A stretch of 64,000 nucleotides of DNA, taken from assembly GCA_944323255.1 (NCBI GenBank), contig CALURU010000011.1, positions 17,387 through 81,386 of the forward strand. Direction: 5' to 3'. Of this stretch, positions 26,028-34,157 are shown piece by piece. This DNA comes from Candidatus Gastranaerophilales bacterium. GTDB taxonomy: Bacteria; Cyanobacteriota; Vampirovibrionia; Gastranaerophilales; Gastranaerophilaceae. Below the pieces are notes generated by a model that ran no database searches, was not told where the DNA came from, and saw only the letters and a program-made list of their open reading frames with translations. A program made the translations under genes and the position numbers. Each line of letters starts with the position of its first letter. Position 1 is the first letter of the stretch.

Positions 26028-27107
26028 ATGTTGAAAAATAACGTAAAAACAAACATGGAATCAGAAATAGTCGAACAGACCAAAATAATTCCGTATATTT
26101 TGATGAAGTACATAAACTCACAAACCGGTGAGATAAATATTGAACTTCCGGATAATATTACAAAAATTGTGCTGGTTGCAAGCGGTTCATCATATCATTG
26201 CGCAAGATTTGCTGTTGATCTACTTGAAAAGTTTTCAAAGATTGAATCCAGAGCAATATATTCAAGTGAATTTTTATTAAAGAATGTTATCCCACACGAC
26301 GATAACACGCTTTATATATTCATAACCCAATCCGGTGAAACAAGTGATACTGTGAAATCCGCCGAACGGGTCAGGGAACTTAGCAATGTTTCTACACTCT
26401 GTATTACAAACAATGAAGATTCTGCCATTTGGAATATTTGCGATTACAAAGTTGCCTGCCGTGCAGGAGAGGAAAAAGGTATCGCCGCAACAAAATCTTT
26501 TACTTCTCAAATGCTTTGCCTATTGTTAATATCATTAAAACTAATCGAAAAAATTCATGGCAGCGAAGCTGCCAGAGTTTACAAAAAATCGCTTTTCCAT
26601 CTGCCTGCAATAGTTGAAAAAGCTCTGGCAAAAAGGGTTGAAATCAAAAAACTTGCTAAAATTTTAACAAAAGAAGAGCTTATTGTCATAACTGCAGACG
26701 GAATTTCATATTCTCTGGCAAAAGAAGCTGCTCTAAAAATAAAAGAAACATCTTATAAAAACATTAGTGCTGCAATTCTTGGTGAATTTATGCACGGTCA
26801 TGTTGCCGTATTTAACAACAAAGGAACTTTGATTTATATTGCAATAGACAATATTTCAAAACGCTCTGTTGCAAATCTTGCAAAAATAAAAGCAGATTAT
26901 AACCCAAAACTTGTTATAATAGGTCCAATTGGCGAAGTGAAAGGTTTTGATTTTAATATTCATGTTAGCTGTGAAAATGAAATTCAGCAAATGTTTGCCA
27001 ATGTTGTTGTCTTGCAGCAGCTTGCTCTGGAAATTGCACTCAAATTAAAACGCAATGTCGACCATCCAAAAGGTTTGCACAAGGTAGTAGTTGATAAAAA
27101 TATTTAG
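26028..27107 (+). CDS. Tandem SIS-domain sugar isomerase, GlmS-like without glutaminase
   Basis: A 359-residue protein made of two SIS domains: the first with ASGSSYHCARF and TQSGETSDTVKS, the second with ITADGISYSLAKEAALKIKE and GEFMHGHVAVF. This is the isomerase half of glucosamine-6-phosphate synthase, including the C-terminal DHPKGLHKVV that resembles DxPRxLAKSV. The N-terminal Cys amidotransferase domain is absent, so it cannot use glutamine and is more likely an aminosugar- or amino-acid-sugar deglycase or isomerase. GGTGAG precedes the ATG. It converges on a small gene with a 4 bp overlap. Confidence 0.87.
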   Translation: MLKNNVKTNMESEIVEQTKIIPYILMKYINSQTGEINIELPDNITKIVLVASGSSYHCARFAVDLLEKFSKIESRAIYSSEFLLKNVIPHDDNTLYIFITQSGETSDTVKSAERVRELSNVSTLCITNNEDSAIWNICDYKVACRAGEEKGIAATKSFTSQMLCLLLISLKLIEKIHGSEAARVYKKSLFHLPAIVEKALAKRVEIKKLAKILTKEELIVITADGISYSLAKEAALKIKETSYKNISAAILGEFMHGHVAVFNNKGTLIYIAIDNISKRSVANLAKIKADYNPKLVIIGPIGEVKGFDFNIHVSCENEIQQMFANVVVLQQLALEIALKLKRNVDHPKGLHKVVVDKNI

Positions 27108-27346
27108 CCTTCATTAATTTCTTTTTTCTGATATCTTGCAGATTTTGCATTGATTGCATAGCAAACATTAGAAAGTTTTTGAGAAAGCATAAACATATTT
27201 CTTTGAATTGTTGCCACGTCATTCATCGCTTCAAGCATCTTGTTCGGGTCAACCATTGATTCCATTGCATCATGGTTATCAACTTTTTCATCTGCATACT
27301 TTTTTACAAGTAGTTTGTCAATATAATCTCTTGCTCCGACTGCCAT
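27104..27346 (-). CDS. Small helical protein, unknown function
   Basis: An 80-residue protein (MAVGARDYIDKLLVKKYADE) with TTAGGAGAT before its ATG. It is charged and almost certainly helical, with a Met-rich middle (MESMVDPNKMLEAMNDV). No signal peptide and no known family. Its stop codon overlaps that of the SIS gene. A flagellar-export-like or virion-like small helical protein would look similar, but there is no further support. Confidence 0.7.
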   Translation of the reverse strand: MAVGARDYIDKLLVKKYADEKVDNHDAMESMVDPNKMLEAMNDVATIQRNMFMLSQKLSNVCYAINAKSARYQKKEINEG

Positions 27347-27550
27347 AATTATATCTCCTAATTCCTATTATAAATTTCCCTTACTTATATAAAGAAATTT
27401 TGTAGCAAAAAATTGCCTTTTTGTTACAATGTTACAATTTTTAGCAGACAGTTAAACCCTCGTCAAAAGTGAAGCAAATAAAAGAATAACAAGAACATCA
27501 CGTTATTCTAAACCTGACAGCAATTCGGGACAAATAATCATTTGCTTATT

Positions 27551-28198
27551 TTATTCAATCGGCATAACTCTTGGCACTTTACCAATTTCTCTTGTCTGAC
27601 GTTCAAACTCCGAAATATCAACATTAATCGCTTCAAAAGTATTGTAATGCATAGGTATAATTTCACTTGCTTCGAGCCATTCAGCCGCCTTAACCGCTTG
27701 TTCAATATCCATTGTGTACTTTCCACCTATAGGCAGCATTGCAATATCCGGACGATAAACCTCACCAATCATCTTCATCTCGGAGCTTAAACCCGTATCG
27801 CCTGCATGATAAACCGTTTTACCCTCTATTTCAAAAATAAATCCACAAGGTGCACCACCGTATACTCCATCCGGTGTTGAACTTGAATGAAAAGCCGGAA
27901 CAGCAATTGCTCTTCCCCAACTGAATTCACACCATGCTCCTATTCCTATATCATTAACTTTTGCACCATTTTTCTTACAATAATTTGCAAGTTCATAAAT
28001 TGCAGTAATAGGAGCTCCCGTTTGTTTGGAAATATCAATTGCACTTCCCAGATGATCCCCGTGTGCGTGGGTTACAAAAATATCATAAATGTTTTCTATC
28101 TTATAGTGTGGACAACATACTAAAAAAGGATCTATTAAAATCTTTTTTCCTGTTGTTTCTATTTCAAATGCGCTGTGACCCAAATATTTAATTTCCAT
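27551..28198 (-). CDS. Metallo-beta-lactamase-fold hydrolase, UPF0173 type
   Basis: A 215-residue MBL-fold protein of the UPF0173 (YtkL-like) group. Metal ligands are H44, H46, D48 and H49 in THAHGDHLG, with further ligands in PAFHSSST, YHAGDTGL and PMHYNTFE. It is probably a cytoplasmic hydrolase binding two metal ions; substrate unknown. AAGGAGAAATGG supports the ATG at 28198. The gene stands alone, with about 200 bp of AT-rich sequence downstream where no gene is seen. Confidence 0.9.
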   Translation of the reverse strand: MEIKYLGHSAFEIETTGKKILIDPFLVCCPHYKIENIYDIFVTHAHGDHLGSAIDISKQTGAPITAIYELANYCKKNGAKVNDIGIGAWCEFSWGRAIAVPAFHSSSTPDGVYGGAPCGFIFEIEGKTVYHAGDTGLSSEMKMIGEVYRPDIAMLPIGGKYTMDIEQAVKAAEWLEASEIIPMHYNTFEAINVDISEFERQTREIGKVPRVMPIE

Positions 28199-28329
28199 AC
28201 CATTTCTCCTTTTACATAAGTTAATTATAACTTAAATTTATAAATTATGCTATTTATTTTGTTTACATTGCGAATTAACAGGGGTTTGGATTATAATTTG
28301 ATTAACAATAGTTTATAAAAAGAGGTTCT

Positions 28330-30234
28330 ATGCAGATAAATCCTATAAATAGCAGAGTTAGTGTTAATACAAAAGGTTTACAATATACACCGGGTGTTAA
28401 GCCGGAAAACGGCGAAGAAGATAAGTCCAGAAATTTGATAAAGGAGCTTGATAAGATGAGTATGATGAATAATATAAATATCGGTAAGAAAGATTACGAA
28501 ATGAATCTTTCTATGGAAGAGCTTGAAAAGAGAACTCATAAAGATTATTTAACGACAAAGAAAATGTTAGCAGCTGACGCCACGGAATATCTTGAACTTG
28601 CAGACGGTGACAAAGAAGCATTGAAACACCTTGTTAAAGCAGCGGCAGTTCTGGATAAAGTTAATATGCAGCTTGATAATCCTAACAATTTGCCTTTCAA
28701 AGAATATCTTGAATCAGAAATCACAAAAGGGAATAAAAAAGCAGAATTAACAAAAATTCTTTTTGATGCACAAAAAGGTGTCTGCTCTCTTGATAGAGAA
28801 AGCAACATGATTGAACTTGCAAAAGGTGTGTCGGAAAGACCCGGGAAGGGAGTTTACCCGCAGGATTTGGAGAAAGAAGAATTTCATCAGATTTTGATTA
28901 ATATGCTTAAAAGCGGCAAAGTTGACGATGTCGCAAAAATTCTTAATCAGCGCTCTGTTGTTGAAAGAGTCGGTAACGAACTTGTTGCGACTGATTATGT
29001 TGACAAATTTAAAGACGACTTTGCTTATATGGCGTCAGAACTTGAAAAGGCAGCAGAAACTTCTACAAATGCTGATTTTAACGAGTTTTTAAAACTTCAG
29101 GCAAAAGCATTAAGAACGGCAGATCCTATGCTTGATGCTTATGCTGACAAAAAATGGGCAACGCTTCAGGATACACCTCTCGAGTTTACAATAACAAGAG
29201 AAAATTATTCCGACGAATTAACTGAAACTGTTGTTGAGAATCCGGAGCTTAAAAAACTTCTTGACGAAAACGGTATTGTACCGACTGCTAAAGATTTTCT
29301 CGGCGGCAGGGTTGGAATTGTTAACAAAAAAGGTACGGAAGCAATTTTGAATGTGAAAAAATTCCTTCCTCTTATGGCACAAAATATGCCATTTAAGGAT
29401 GATTATATTCAAAATATTACCCCTGACTGCAAGGATTCCAAACAAACAATGGTTGATGCGGATCTGGTTGCAGTAACAGGAGATGTCGGAGAATTCAGAG
29501 CGGGAATTACACTTGCTGAAAATCTTCCTAACGATGACAAACTTTCCATAAAAGAGCTTGACGGCGGAAGAAGAAATGTTTATCACAGACAAATCCGCTT
29601 AATAACCTCGGAAGACGCCAGAGAAAAAATGAGAAAAAGACTTAATGCGACCCTAAATCCGGATTTGCATAAATACTATAATGATGAAGCAGACCACTGG
29701 TTCACTGTAGGACACGAAAACGGACATTCACTCGGCCCAAAATCAGGAACTGAAGGGCTTGGAAAATATAAATCAATTATTGAAGAAAACAAAGCTGACA
29801 TGGTTTCTCTTGCGATGCTCGATATTCTGACAGAAGCCGGCATGTACACTCCAGAGCAGAGAAAACAAATTATTGTAACTTACGCCGCAGATAATATGAT
29901 GACTTCAAAGCCTACTTTAAGTCAGGCGCACAGAGTCCGCTCCGTTATGCAGAATTACTATTTTATAAAAGAAGGTGCAATGGAAATTTCGCCCGATGGA
30001 ATATTAAATGTAAATATAGACAAAATGATTCCGACTGCAAGAAAGATGCTTGAAGAAATTATTCAGGTTCAAATGAAGGGCGATTTTTCAAGAGGCGAAA
30101 AATACGTTATGGATAATTTTGTCTGGACGCCTGAAATGCAAACTATGGCAGATAACATTAAGAAAGTTTCCAAAACTCTTAACGGCAGGGTAGAATCACC
30201 GCTTGCAGATAAACTTCTTGCCGAAGGGGGGTAA
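28330..30234 (+). CDS. M49-like zinc metallopeptidase with N-terminal signature leader
   Basis: A 634-residue protein. The leader MQINPINSRVSVNTKGLQYT is of the type shared by other genes here. The catalytic centre is H462-E463-N-G-H466 (TVGHENGHSLGP) followed 19 residues later by E485-E486-N-K-A-D490, the HExxH / EExxAD pattern of dipeptidyl-peptidase III relatives (family M49). Canonical M49 has HExxxH, so this is a variant with one residue less. The N-terminal 280 residues are helical without recognised domain. No signal peptide; cytoplasmic or exported by an unknown way. AAAGAGG precedes the ATG. Confidence 0.78.
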   Translation: MQINPINSRVSVNTKGLQYTPGVKPENGEEDKSRNLIKELDKMSMMNNINIGKKDYEMNLSMEELEKRTHKDYLTTKKMLAADATEYLELADGDKEALKHLVKAAAVLDKVNMQLDNPNNLPFKEYLESEITKGNKKAELTKILFDAQKGVCSLDRESNMIELAKGVSERPGKGVYPQDLEKEEFHQILINMLKSGKVDDVAKILNQRSVVERVGNELVATDYVDKFKDDFAYMASELEKAAETSTNADFNEFLKLQAKALRTADPMLDAYADKKWATLQDTPLEFTITRENYSDELTETVVENPELKKLLDENGIVPTAKDFLGGRVGIVNKKGTEAILNVKKFLPLMAQNMPFKDDYIQNITPDCKDSKQTMVDADLVAVTGDVGEFRAGITLAENLPNDDKLSIKELDGGRRNVYHRQIRLITSEDAREKMRKRLNATLNPDLHKYYNDEADHWFTVGHENGHSLGPKSGTEGLGKYKSIIEENKADMVSLAMLDILTEAGMYTPEQRKQIIVTYAADNMMTSKPTLSQAHRVRSVMQNYYFIKEGAMEISPDGILNVNIDKMIPTARKMLEEIIQVQMKGDFSRGEKYVMDNFVWTPEMQTMADNIKKVSKTLNGRVESPLADKLLAEGG

Positions 30235-30245
30235 ATATATTATTG

Positions 30246-30292
30246 GTAAAGTGTGAAAGGTGAAGAGTGAAGGGAGGTTTAGCGACTAAGAA
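30246..30292. repeat. Short tandem repeat copy
   Basis: GTGTGAAAGGTGAAGAGTGA followed by AGGGAGGTTTAGCGACTAAG, matching the components at 1296-1330 and 61060-61110. It follows the stop of the M49-like gene closely. Confidence 0.75.
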
Positions 30293-30410
30293 GGTGTACA
30301 ACTACAACTCTGGCATCATTAAGGGGTAAATGCCTTTCTGAACTCAATATCAATTCGAAGGTGAAGAATCACTATAATTTTAATATTTTTGTAAACTTTT
30401 GTAACACAAT

Positions 30411-30448
30411 AAAACTCCTGATGGCAATTTTACGCAGTCAGGAGTTTT
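30411..30448. terminator. Hairpin terminator, both directions possible
   Basis: AAAACTCCTGA (30411-30421) and TCAGGAGTTTT (30438-30448) form an 11-bp stem between the M49-like gene and the next coiled-coil gene. Confidence 0.75.
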
Positions 30449-30488
30449 ACTTATAACATAAATAGTGTAGAAGAAGTGAAATTGTATT

Positions 30489-31280
30489 ATGAATATTTCA
30501 GAAACTAAAACCTCGTATTTGAATTATCAAAAACCAACATCTTTTAAGGCAAACGGAACTGCGGGAGGACAAACCGGAGGCAGCGGAGTATTATTACCTG
30601 GAGCTATAGCTGTTGCATCTGCGGCTGTTGCAGGTGTTGCTCTTTATAAGAACCGTAAAACAGGTAAAGCTCTGGAAGAGGCTTTAACCAAGTTAAAAAA
30701 TACGGAGAATGAGCTTAAACAAAACAAAGATAAGATTGAAGAAACAACAAGAAAACTTGAAGAGATGAGTTCTAAACAAACTTCTAAGGTTGATGATGAA
30801 ACTGCGGAAAAAGGAACTGCCGTAAAGGAATGGCTTAAACGCCAGGGTAAAAAAGGCGGAAAATGTTTGTATAAATTTGGTCGTTTTCTAAATAAAAAAT
30901 TTAATTCAATGAAAACTGCGGGAAAATCAAGCAGTAAAGTTAAAAAGAATAAAACCAGAGCACAGGATAATGTCCAAATAGGAATTAACGACAATTGGCT
31001 TCGGGAACAAATGGAGATCAGACAGAAATCTGGCGAGGAGTTAGCAAAAACTCTTGAGGATTTAAACCAGCTCAAGACTTTGTATAAACAATATCGGGAA
31101 ACTGCAAAGAAGTTGGAAAAAATTAACAATCGTACACAAAAAATAAAATCCAAAAATGACATAACAAAGTCTGATGCTGAAGAAAAAATTAAGAATTTAA
31201 CAAAGCGTATTGAAGAATTGACAAACGAACTTAATGCTAAATTTCAAGGAAGAAGCGGCAATTCCGGTAGCGCCGCTTAA
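30489..31280 (+). CDS. Membrane-anchored coiled-coil protein with signature motif
   Basis: A 263-residue protein. Its leader ends in PTSFKANGTAGG (about residues 15-27), then a small-residue-rich membrane helix (about 36-52, GAIAVASAAVAGVALY) and two coiled-coil stretches (about 60-95 and 190-250) around a basic segment (105-160, KRQGKKGGKCLYKFGRF). The tail is Gly/Ser-rich. No known family. The architecture resembles a membrane-tethered structural protein. The ribosome site is weak. Confidence 0.8.
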   Translation: MNISETKTSYLNYQKPTSFKANGTAGGQTGGSGVLLPGAIAVASAAVAGVALYKNRKTGKALEEALTKLKNTENELKQNKDKIEETTRKLEEMSSKQTSKVDDETAEKGTAVKEWLKRQGKKGGKCLYKFGRFLNKKFNSMKTAGKSSSKVKKNKTRAQDNVQIGINDNWLREQMEIRQKSGEELAKTLEDLNQLKTLYKQYRETAKKLEKINNRTQKIKSKNDITKSDAEEKIKNLTKRIEELTNELNAKFQGRSGNSGSAA

Positions 31281-31298
31281 ATCAGGCAGATTTAATAA

Positions 31299-32093
31299 TT
31301 AAGAGCTTTTAATATAAGTTAATTCATTCAGTTTTTGATAGATTACTGCATTAAAAACAAACAAAATGTCTGAATCTAAGACCGGAAAGTCCAGATTAAA
31401 ACCGATATTATAAATATGTGTTCCTGCGAATATGATTTTAGAGTTTATGTATCCGATAAATCCGGCCTGCTCTTTGAGGAGCATGTTCTCAAGTTTTTTA
31501 TTATATGCTCTAATAGTATCTGGCGGAATTTCTTTAAGAGGAATACTTACAAGAGTTTTGCCGTCAAAAAGTGAGGTTAGTATATAATTTTTGCCCTGTA
31601 TATATTTTTCTAAAAAAACTGTTTCAATAATTTCCGGTGAATAATTATTTATTTCCTGCCGTATACTGACAAGTTCCGGAATTGAATTTGCAACCCTTGT
31701 AAATCCGTCGGTTTTTACTATGAGTGGAAAACTTTTCGGGTAAGAATATTTTTCCGGAACATTAATTTGGTATTTTTGACACATATCTCTTGCAAACTTG
31801 TTTGAAAGTACAAGATTTGTCCAGAAGGCAGTAAGTCCGATACAGTTAACGAAGTTTTTTCTCAAAACGTCGACTATTCCTTGCAGAATCATTTTTTCAT
31901 CTTCTACAAAAACTATATCAATTTTCAGCACTTTGCATTTTAGCGCCAGTTCACGAAACGTGTTGAATCTTATATCGGTAGCATTTTCTGTTTCAAAATT
32001 TGCAAACAATCTTCCCAGATACTTAGATTCAATTATACTGCTCAAAGCTTTCGAGCTCTTATCGCCGATAATCAGTACATTTAATTCAGGCAT
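31299..32093 (-). CDS. PurD-like ATP-grasp protein, degenerate
   Basis: A 264-residue protein resembling the first two thirds of phosphoribosylamine-glycine ligase: LNVLIIGDKSSKAL at the start (PurD has VLVIGSGGREHAL), KIDIVFVEDEKMILQGIVD, LSNKFARDMCQKYQINVPE, then FPLIVKTDGFTRV and ETVFLEKYIQGKNY of the ATP-grasp fold. It lacks the PurD C-terminal part and the Gly-rich H-A-L loop, so it is probably not a purine enzyme. GGAGCAAACC precedes the ATG at 32093, which lies inside the end of the BadF-like gene (8 bp overlap), so the two are coupled and may work on one substrate. Confidence 0.7.
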   Translation of the reverse strand: MPELNVLIIGDKSSKALSSIIESKYLGRLFANFETENATDIRFNTFRELALKCKVLKIDIVFVEDEKMILQGIVDVLRKNFVNCIGLTAFWTNLVLSNKFARDMCQKYQINVPEKYSYPKSFPLIVKTDGFTRVANSIPELVSIRQEINNYSPEIIETVFLEKYIQGKNYILTSLFDGKTLVSIPLKEIPPDTIRAYNKKLENMLLKEQAGFIGYINSKIIFAGTHIYNIGFNLDFPVLDSDILFVFNAVIYQKLNELTYIKSS

Positions 32094-32784
32094 GGTTTGC
32101 TCCGCAAGGTTCCGGCATGAGACCTTCGCATAGGACAAAACGTCCCAAAAGTACTACTTCGCAGTAATTTCGCAGCGAATCAACAAGACATTTATTTTCG
32201 CAAAAACCGCCGGAAAGATAAATTTTGTCAGGTTTTTTGCAAAAATTCCATGCGTTGTATGCAATTCCGTGTACAAACTTTGATATTGCAACCGCAGGTG
32301 TTATCCCTGACGAAATCGAGTCCATAATTTTTTCCATGCCAAAAATTCCGCACGTAACCGCAAACTTTTCTTTTTCAAAGCTTAATTCTTCTGCCTGTGT
32401 GTTATAGAACTTCAAAAGCATTTCAACCGTTGCACCCGTTGAACTTGCACAGGAGGTATTCCAGTCCATATCATGAAACTTACCGCCCCGAAACTTTATC
32501 CATTTTGCATCACGGCTGCCCAAATCCAGCACTGTTGCATGCTCATCTTGTAGTATATTCTCGTTTCTTCTGGCTCCCTGTGCAAGTGCTATAATCTCGT
32601 TTTCGCTTGCAAGCGCCATGTGCCCGCACGAGCGGTCAGCTGCGATGCTGCGGGCTTTTACCAGAGATGACGGCAGTATATAATAATATTTTTGACCGTG
32701 TACCCCCATCAGGTATGACTTTTCCAGAAGTTCCCCGTCAGCTATTATTTTAGAATAAGTTGTTCCGGCGTCCAAATAAATCAT
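32086..32784 (-). CDS. BadF/HgdC-like ATPase (FeS activator type)
   Basis: A 232-residue ASKHA-fold protein related to activators of 2-hydroxyacyl-CoA dehydratases and to BadF/BcrD ATPases. Nucleotide-binding signatures are YLDAGTTYSKI, VLDLGSRDAKWI and YLSGGFCEN (191-195). Two cysteines at the positions that hold the bridging [4Fe-4S] cluster in activators are kept: C112 (NTSCASSTG) and C145 (AVTCGIFG). It is shorter than usual and its target dehydratase is not in the window; the coupled partner is an ATP-grasp-like protein. No ribosome site is seen; a promoter places transcription start at or beside the ATG. Confidence 0.8.
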   Translation of the reverse strand: MIYLDAGTTYSKIIADGELLEKSYLMGVHGQKYYYILPSSLVKARSIAADRSCGHMALASENEIIALAQGARRNENILQDEHATVLDLGSRDAKWIKFRGGKFHDMDWNTSCASSTGATVEMLLKFYNTQAEELSFEKEKFAVTCGIFGMEKIMDSISSGITPAVAISKFVHGIAYNAWNFCKKPDKIYLSGGFCENKCLVDSLRNYCEVVLLGRFVLCEGLMPEPCGANHA

Positions 32785-32819
32785 ACTAAAAGTTTATGGT
32801 AGGAGCAACAATAAGTCAA
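32785..32819 (-). promoter_or_regulatory. Promoter of the BadF-like gene, leaderless arrangement
   Basis: On the minus strand TTGACT (32819-32814), a 17-base spacer and TAAACT (32796-32791) precede the ATG by six bases, which puts the expected start of transcription on the start codon. No Shine-Dalgarno sequence fits. Confidence 0.5.
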
Positions 32820-32828
32820 CCTTATTAT

Positions 32829-33053
32829 CTATTCTGTAATTCCTTCGTCCGGATCGGTTCCGTCCACGAGTATTGAAAAATTACAAAATACGCTGTCGCT
32901 TAAACTGCATAATTGCTTTGTAAGAGGCAAAAGATCATTAATCTCTTCGCAATGATTGTTCTGTAAGCAATACTGGTGAAGTATCTTTGCTATTTTATAA
33001 ATATCTTCTGCTTTTGTCGATAATTCCTGTTTTAATTCATTTTTAGTTGACAT
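32829..33053 (-). CDS. Small acidic helical protein, unknown function
   Basis: A 74-residue protein (MSTKNELKQELSTKAEDIYK) with GGGAGAAATT before the ATG. It is helical, has four cysteines spread over the middle (YCLQNNHCEE, LCSLSDSVFC) and ends in an acidic tail (VDGTDPDEGITE). No family recognised. It stands divergently from the Crp/Fnr gene with 128 bp between starts, so the two could share control. Confidence 0.65.
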   Translation of the reverse strand: MSTKNELKQELSTKAEDIYKIAKILHQYCLQNNHCEEINDLLPLTKQLCSLSDSVFCNFSILVDGTDPDEGITE

Positions 33054-33181
33054 AATTTCTCCCTATTTTTTACTATCAAAATATAGCACATATGTACAAT
33101 ATAATTATAATGGAATTTGCAGATAATACATAGTAATTTTTTTTTAATAGTAAAAATAATTTAATTGTATTATTATTTATA

Positions 33182-33859
33182 ATGATGGAACGTTTAGAAA
33201 AGTATTACAATCAAATAAAAAATTCCCCGATATTTTACGGCATGAATGACGAGGAACTAAGAGGGCTGCTGGATTGTTTCAATGCCCGTGTGCGCAAATA
33301 TGAAAAAGAGGAGATGATAATACGCCAAGGTGATATGATTTCTAATATTTATCTTATTCTTGACGGCGAGGTTAATATTGAAAAAGATTCTTATTGGGGG
33401 AGAAGAATAATTATCTCAAGGCTCGGCAGAAACGATAACCTTGCGCTTTCTTTTGTCGGCTCTAAAGACGTTGAATCAAGTATTGATGCCATTGCTATTA
33501 AAGATACGCTTGTACTGATTCTCGGTTATGAAAAATGTACTTCAATGTGCCAGAATGCTTGTACTAGACACAAGGTTTTGATTAACAATTTATTCCAAAT
33601 TCTTTCTAAGGAAAATATCGAATTGATACAAAAAATTGAAAATGTTTCTCAAAAGACTATCAGGGATAAACTTTTAACATATCTTTCCAACGAAGCGCAA
33701 AAAAGGCATTCCAACAGTTTTGATATTCACTTCAATCGTCAGGATCTGGCGGATTATTTAAACGTTGACAGATCGGCAATGAGTTTTGAACTCTCGAAGC
33801 TCCAGAAGGAAGGGATTATTGAGTATAATAAAAACCATTTTGAACTGTTGTCTAAATGA
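33182..33859 (+). CDS. Crp/Fnr-family transcription regulator
   Basis: A 225-residue regulator. Residues 12-140 are a cyclic-nucleotide-binding fold (EEMIIRQGDMISNIYLILDG), though the phosphate-binding cassette GExxxR(S/T) is not conserved (NDNLALSFVG instead), so cAMP binding is doubtful. C-terminal helix-turn-helix is FNRQDLADYLNVDRSAMSFE followed by the wing. Three cysteines near 120-127 (CTSMCQNAC) could sense redox state or hold a metal. No Shine-Dalgarno is seen before the double ATG; TATTAT lies six bases upstream of the ATG. Confidence 0.9.
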   Translation: MMERLEKYYNQIKNSPIFYGMNDEELRGLLDCFNARVRKYEKEEMIIRQGDMISNIYLILDGEVNIEKDSYWGRRIIISRLGRNDNLALSFVGSKDVESSIDAIAIKDTLVLILGYEKCTSMCQNACTRHKVLINNLFQILSKENIELIQKIENVSQKTIRDKLLTYLSNEAQKRHSNSFDIHFNRQDLADYLNVDRSAMSFELSKLQKEGIIEYNKNHFELLSK

Positions 33860-33897
33860 TTGTGGAATAAAAAGTTTTTAGGAGATAAACTGATATT

Positions 33898-34157
33898 ATG
33901 AAAAAGATTTTGCTCGGGATATTTTGTTTTTTGTGTATAAATTCGGCTTATGCGCATTTGTAAAAGAAAATCCAAGGAAGAATACTTGTATTTCTGCCCT
34001 TTCTTACAATTATGGCAAAATCGGCACATTGTCGGCAGATGGTAATATTTTACTGAATCAGGATATGACAGAAAAATTGTCTTATTTTATCCTCTTGAGT
34101 GAAGATAAGAAGTTGAAATTAATCACATCTCCATCAACTGTTGTCAAAAATACCTGA
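33898..34157 (+). pseudogene. Possible frameshifted remnant of a secreted protein
   Basis: AGGAG precedes an ATG at 33898 that opens a textbook signal peptide, MKKILLGIFCFLCINSAYA, but a TAA follows two codons later (33961). In another frame the reading continues from about 33960 as VKENPRKNTCISALSYNYGK to a stop at 34157. A one-base change near 33955-33961 would join the two into a protein of about 86 residues. The 3' part runs antisense over the last 76 bases of the AsmA gene. Could also be chance. Confidence 0.35.

Noticed and set aside
27104..27107. Functional antisense control by the overlapping 3' ends (also at 44733-44755 and 58928-58931)
   Set aside because: Overlaps are 4-23 bp and are common in compact genomes; nothing else suggests regulation.
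30644..31162. Antisense open frame of 172 codons with a hydrophobic start
   Set aside because: It is the reverse of the coiled-coil gene; Lys/Glu codons read backwards give Phe/Leu/Ser-rich sequence that imitates membrane protein.
31299..32093. Calling this gene purD
   Set aside because: Only the N-terminal and part of the ATP-grasp region resemble PurD; the Gly-rich loop and C-terminal domain are missing and no purine genes are adjacent.
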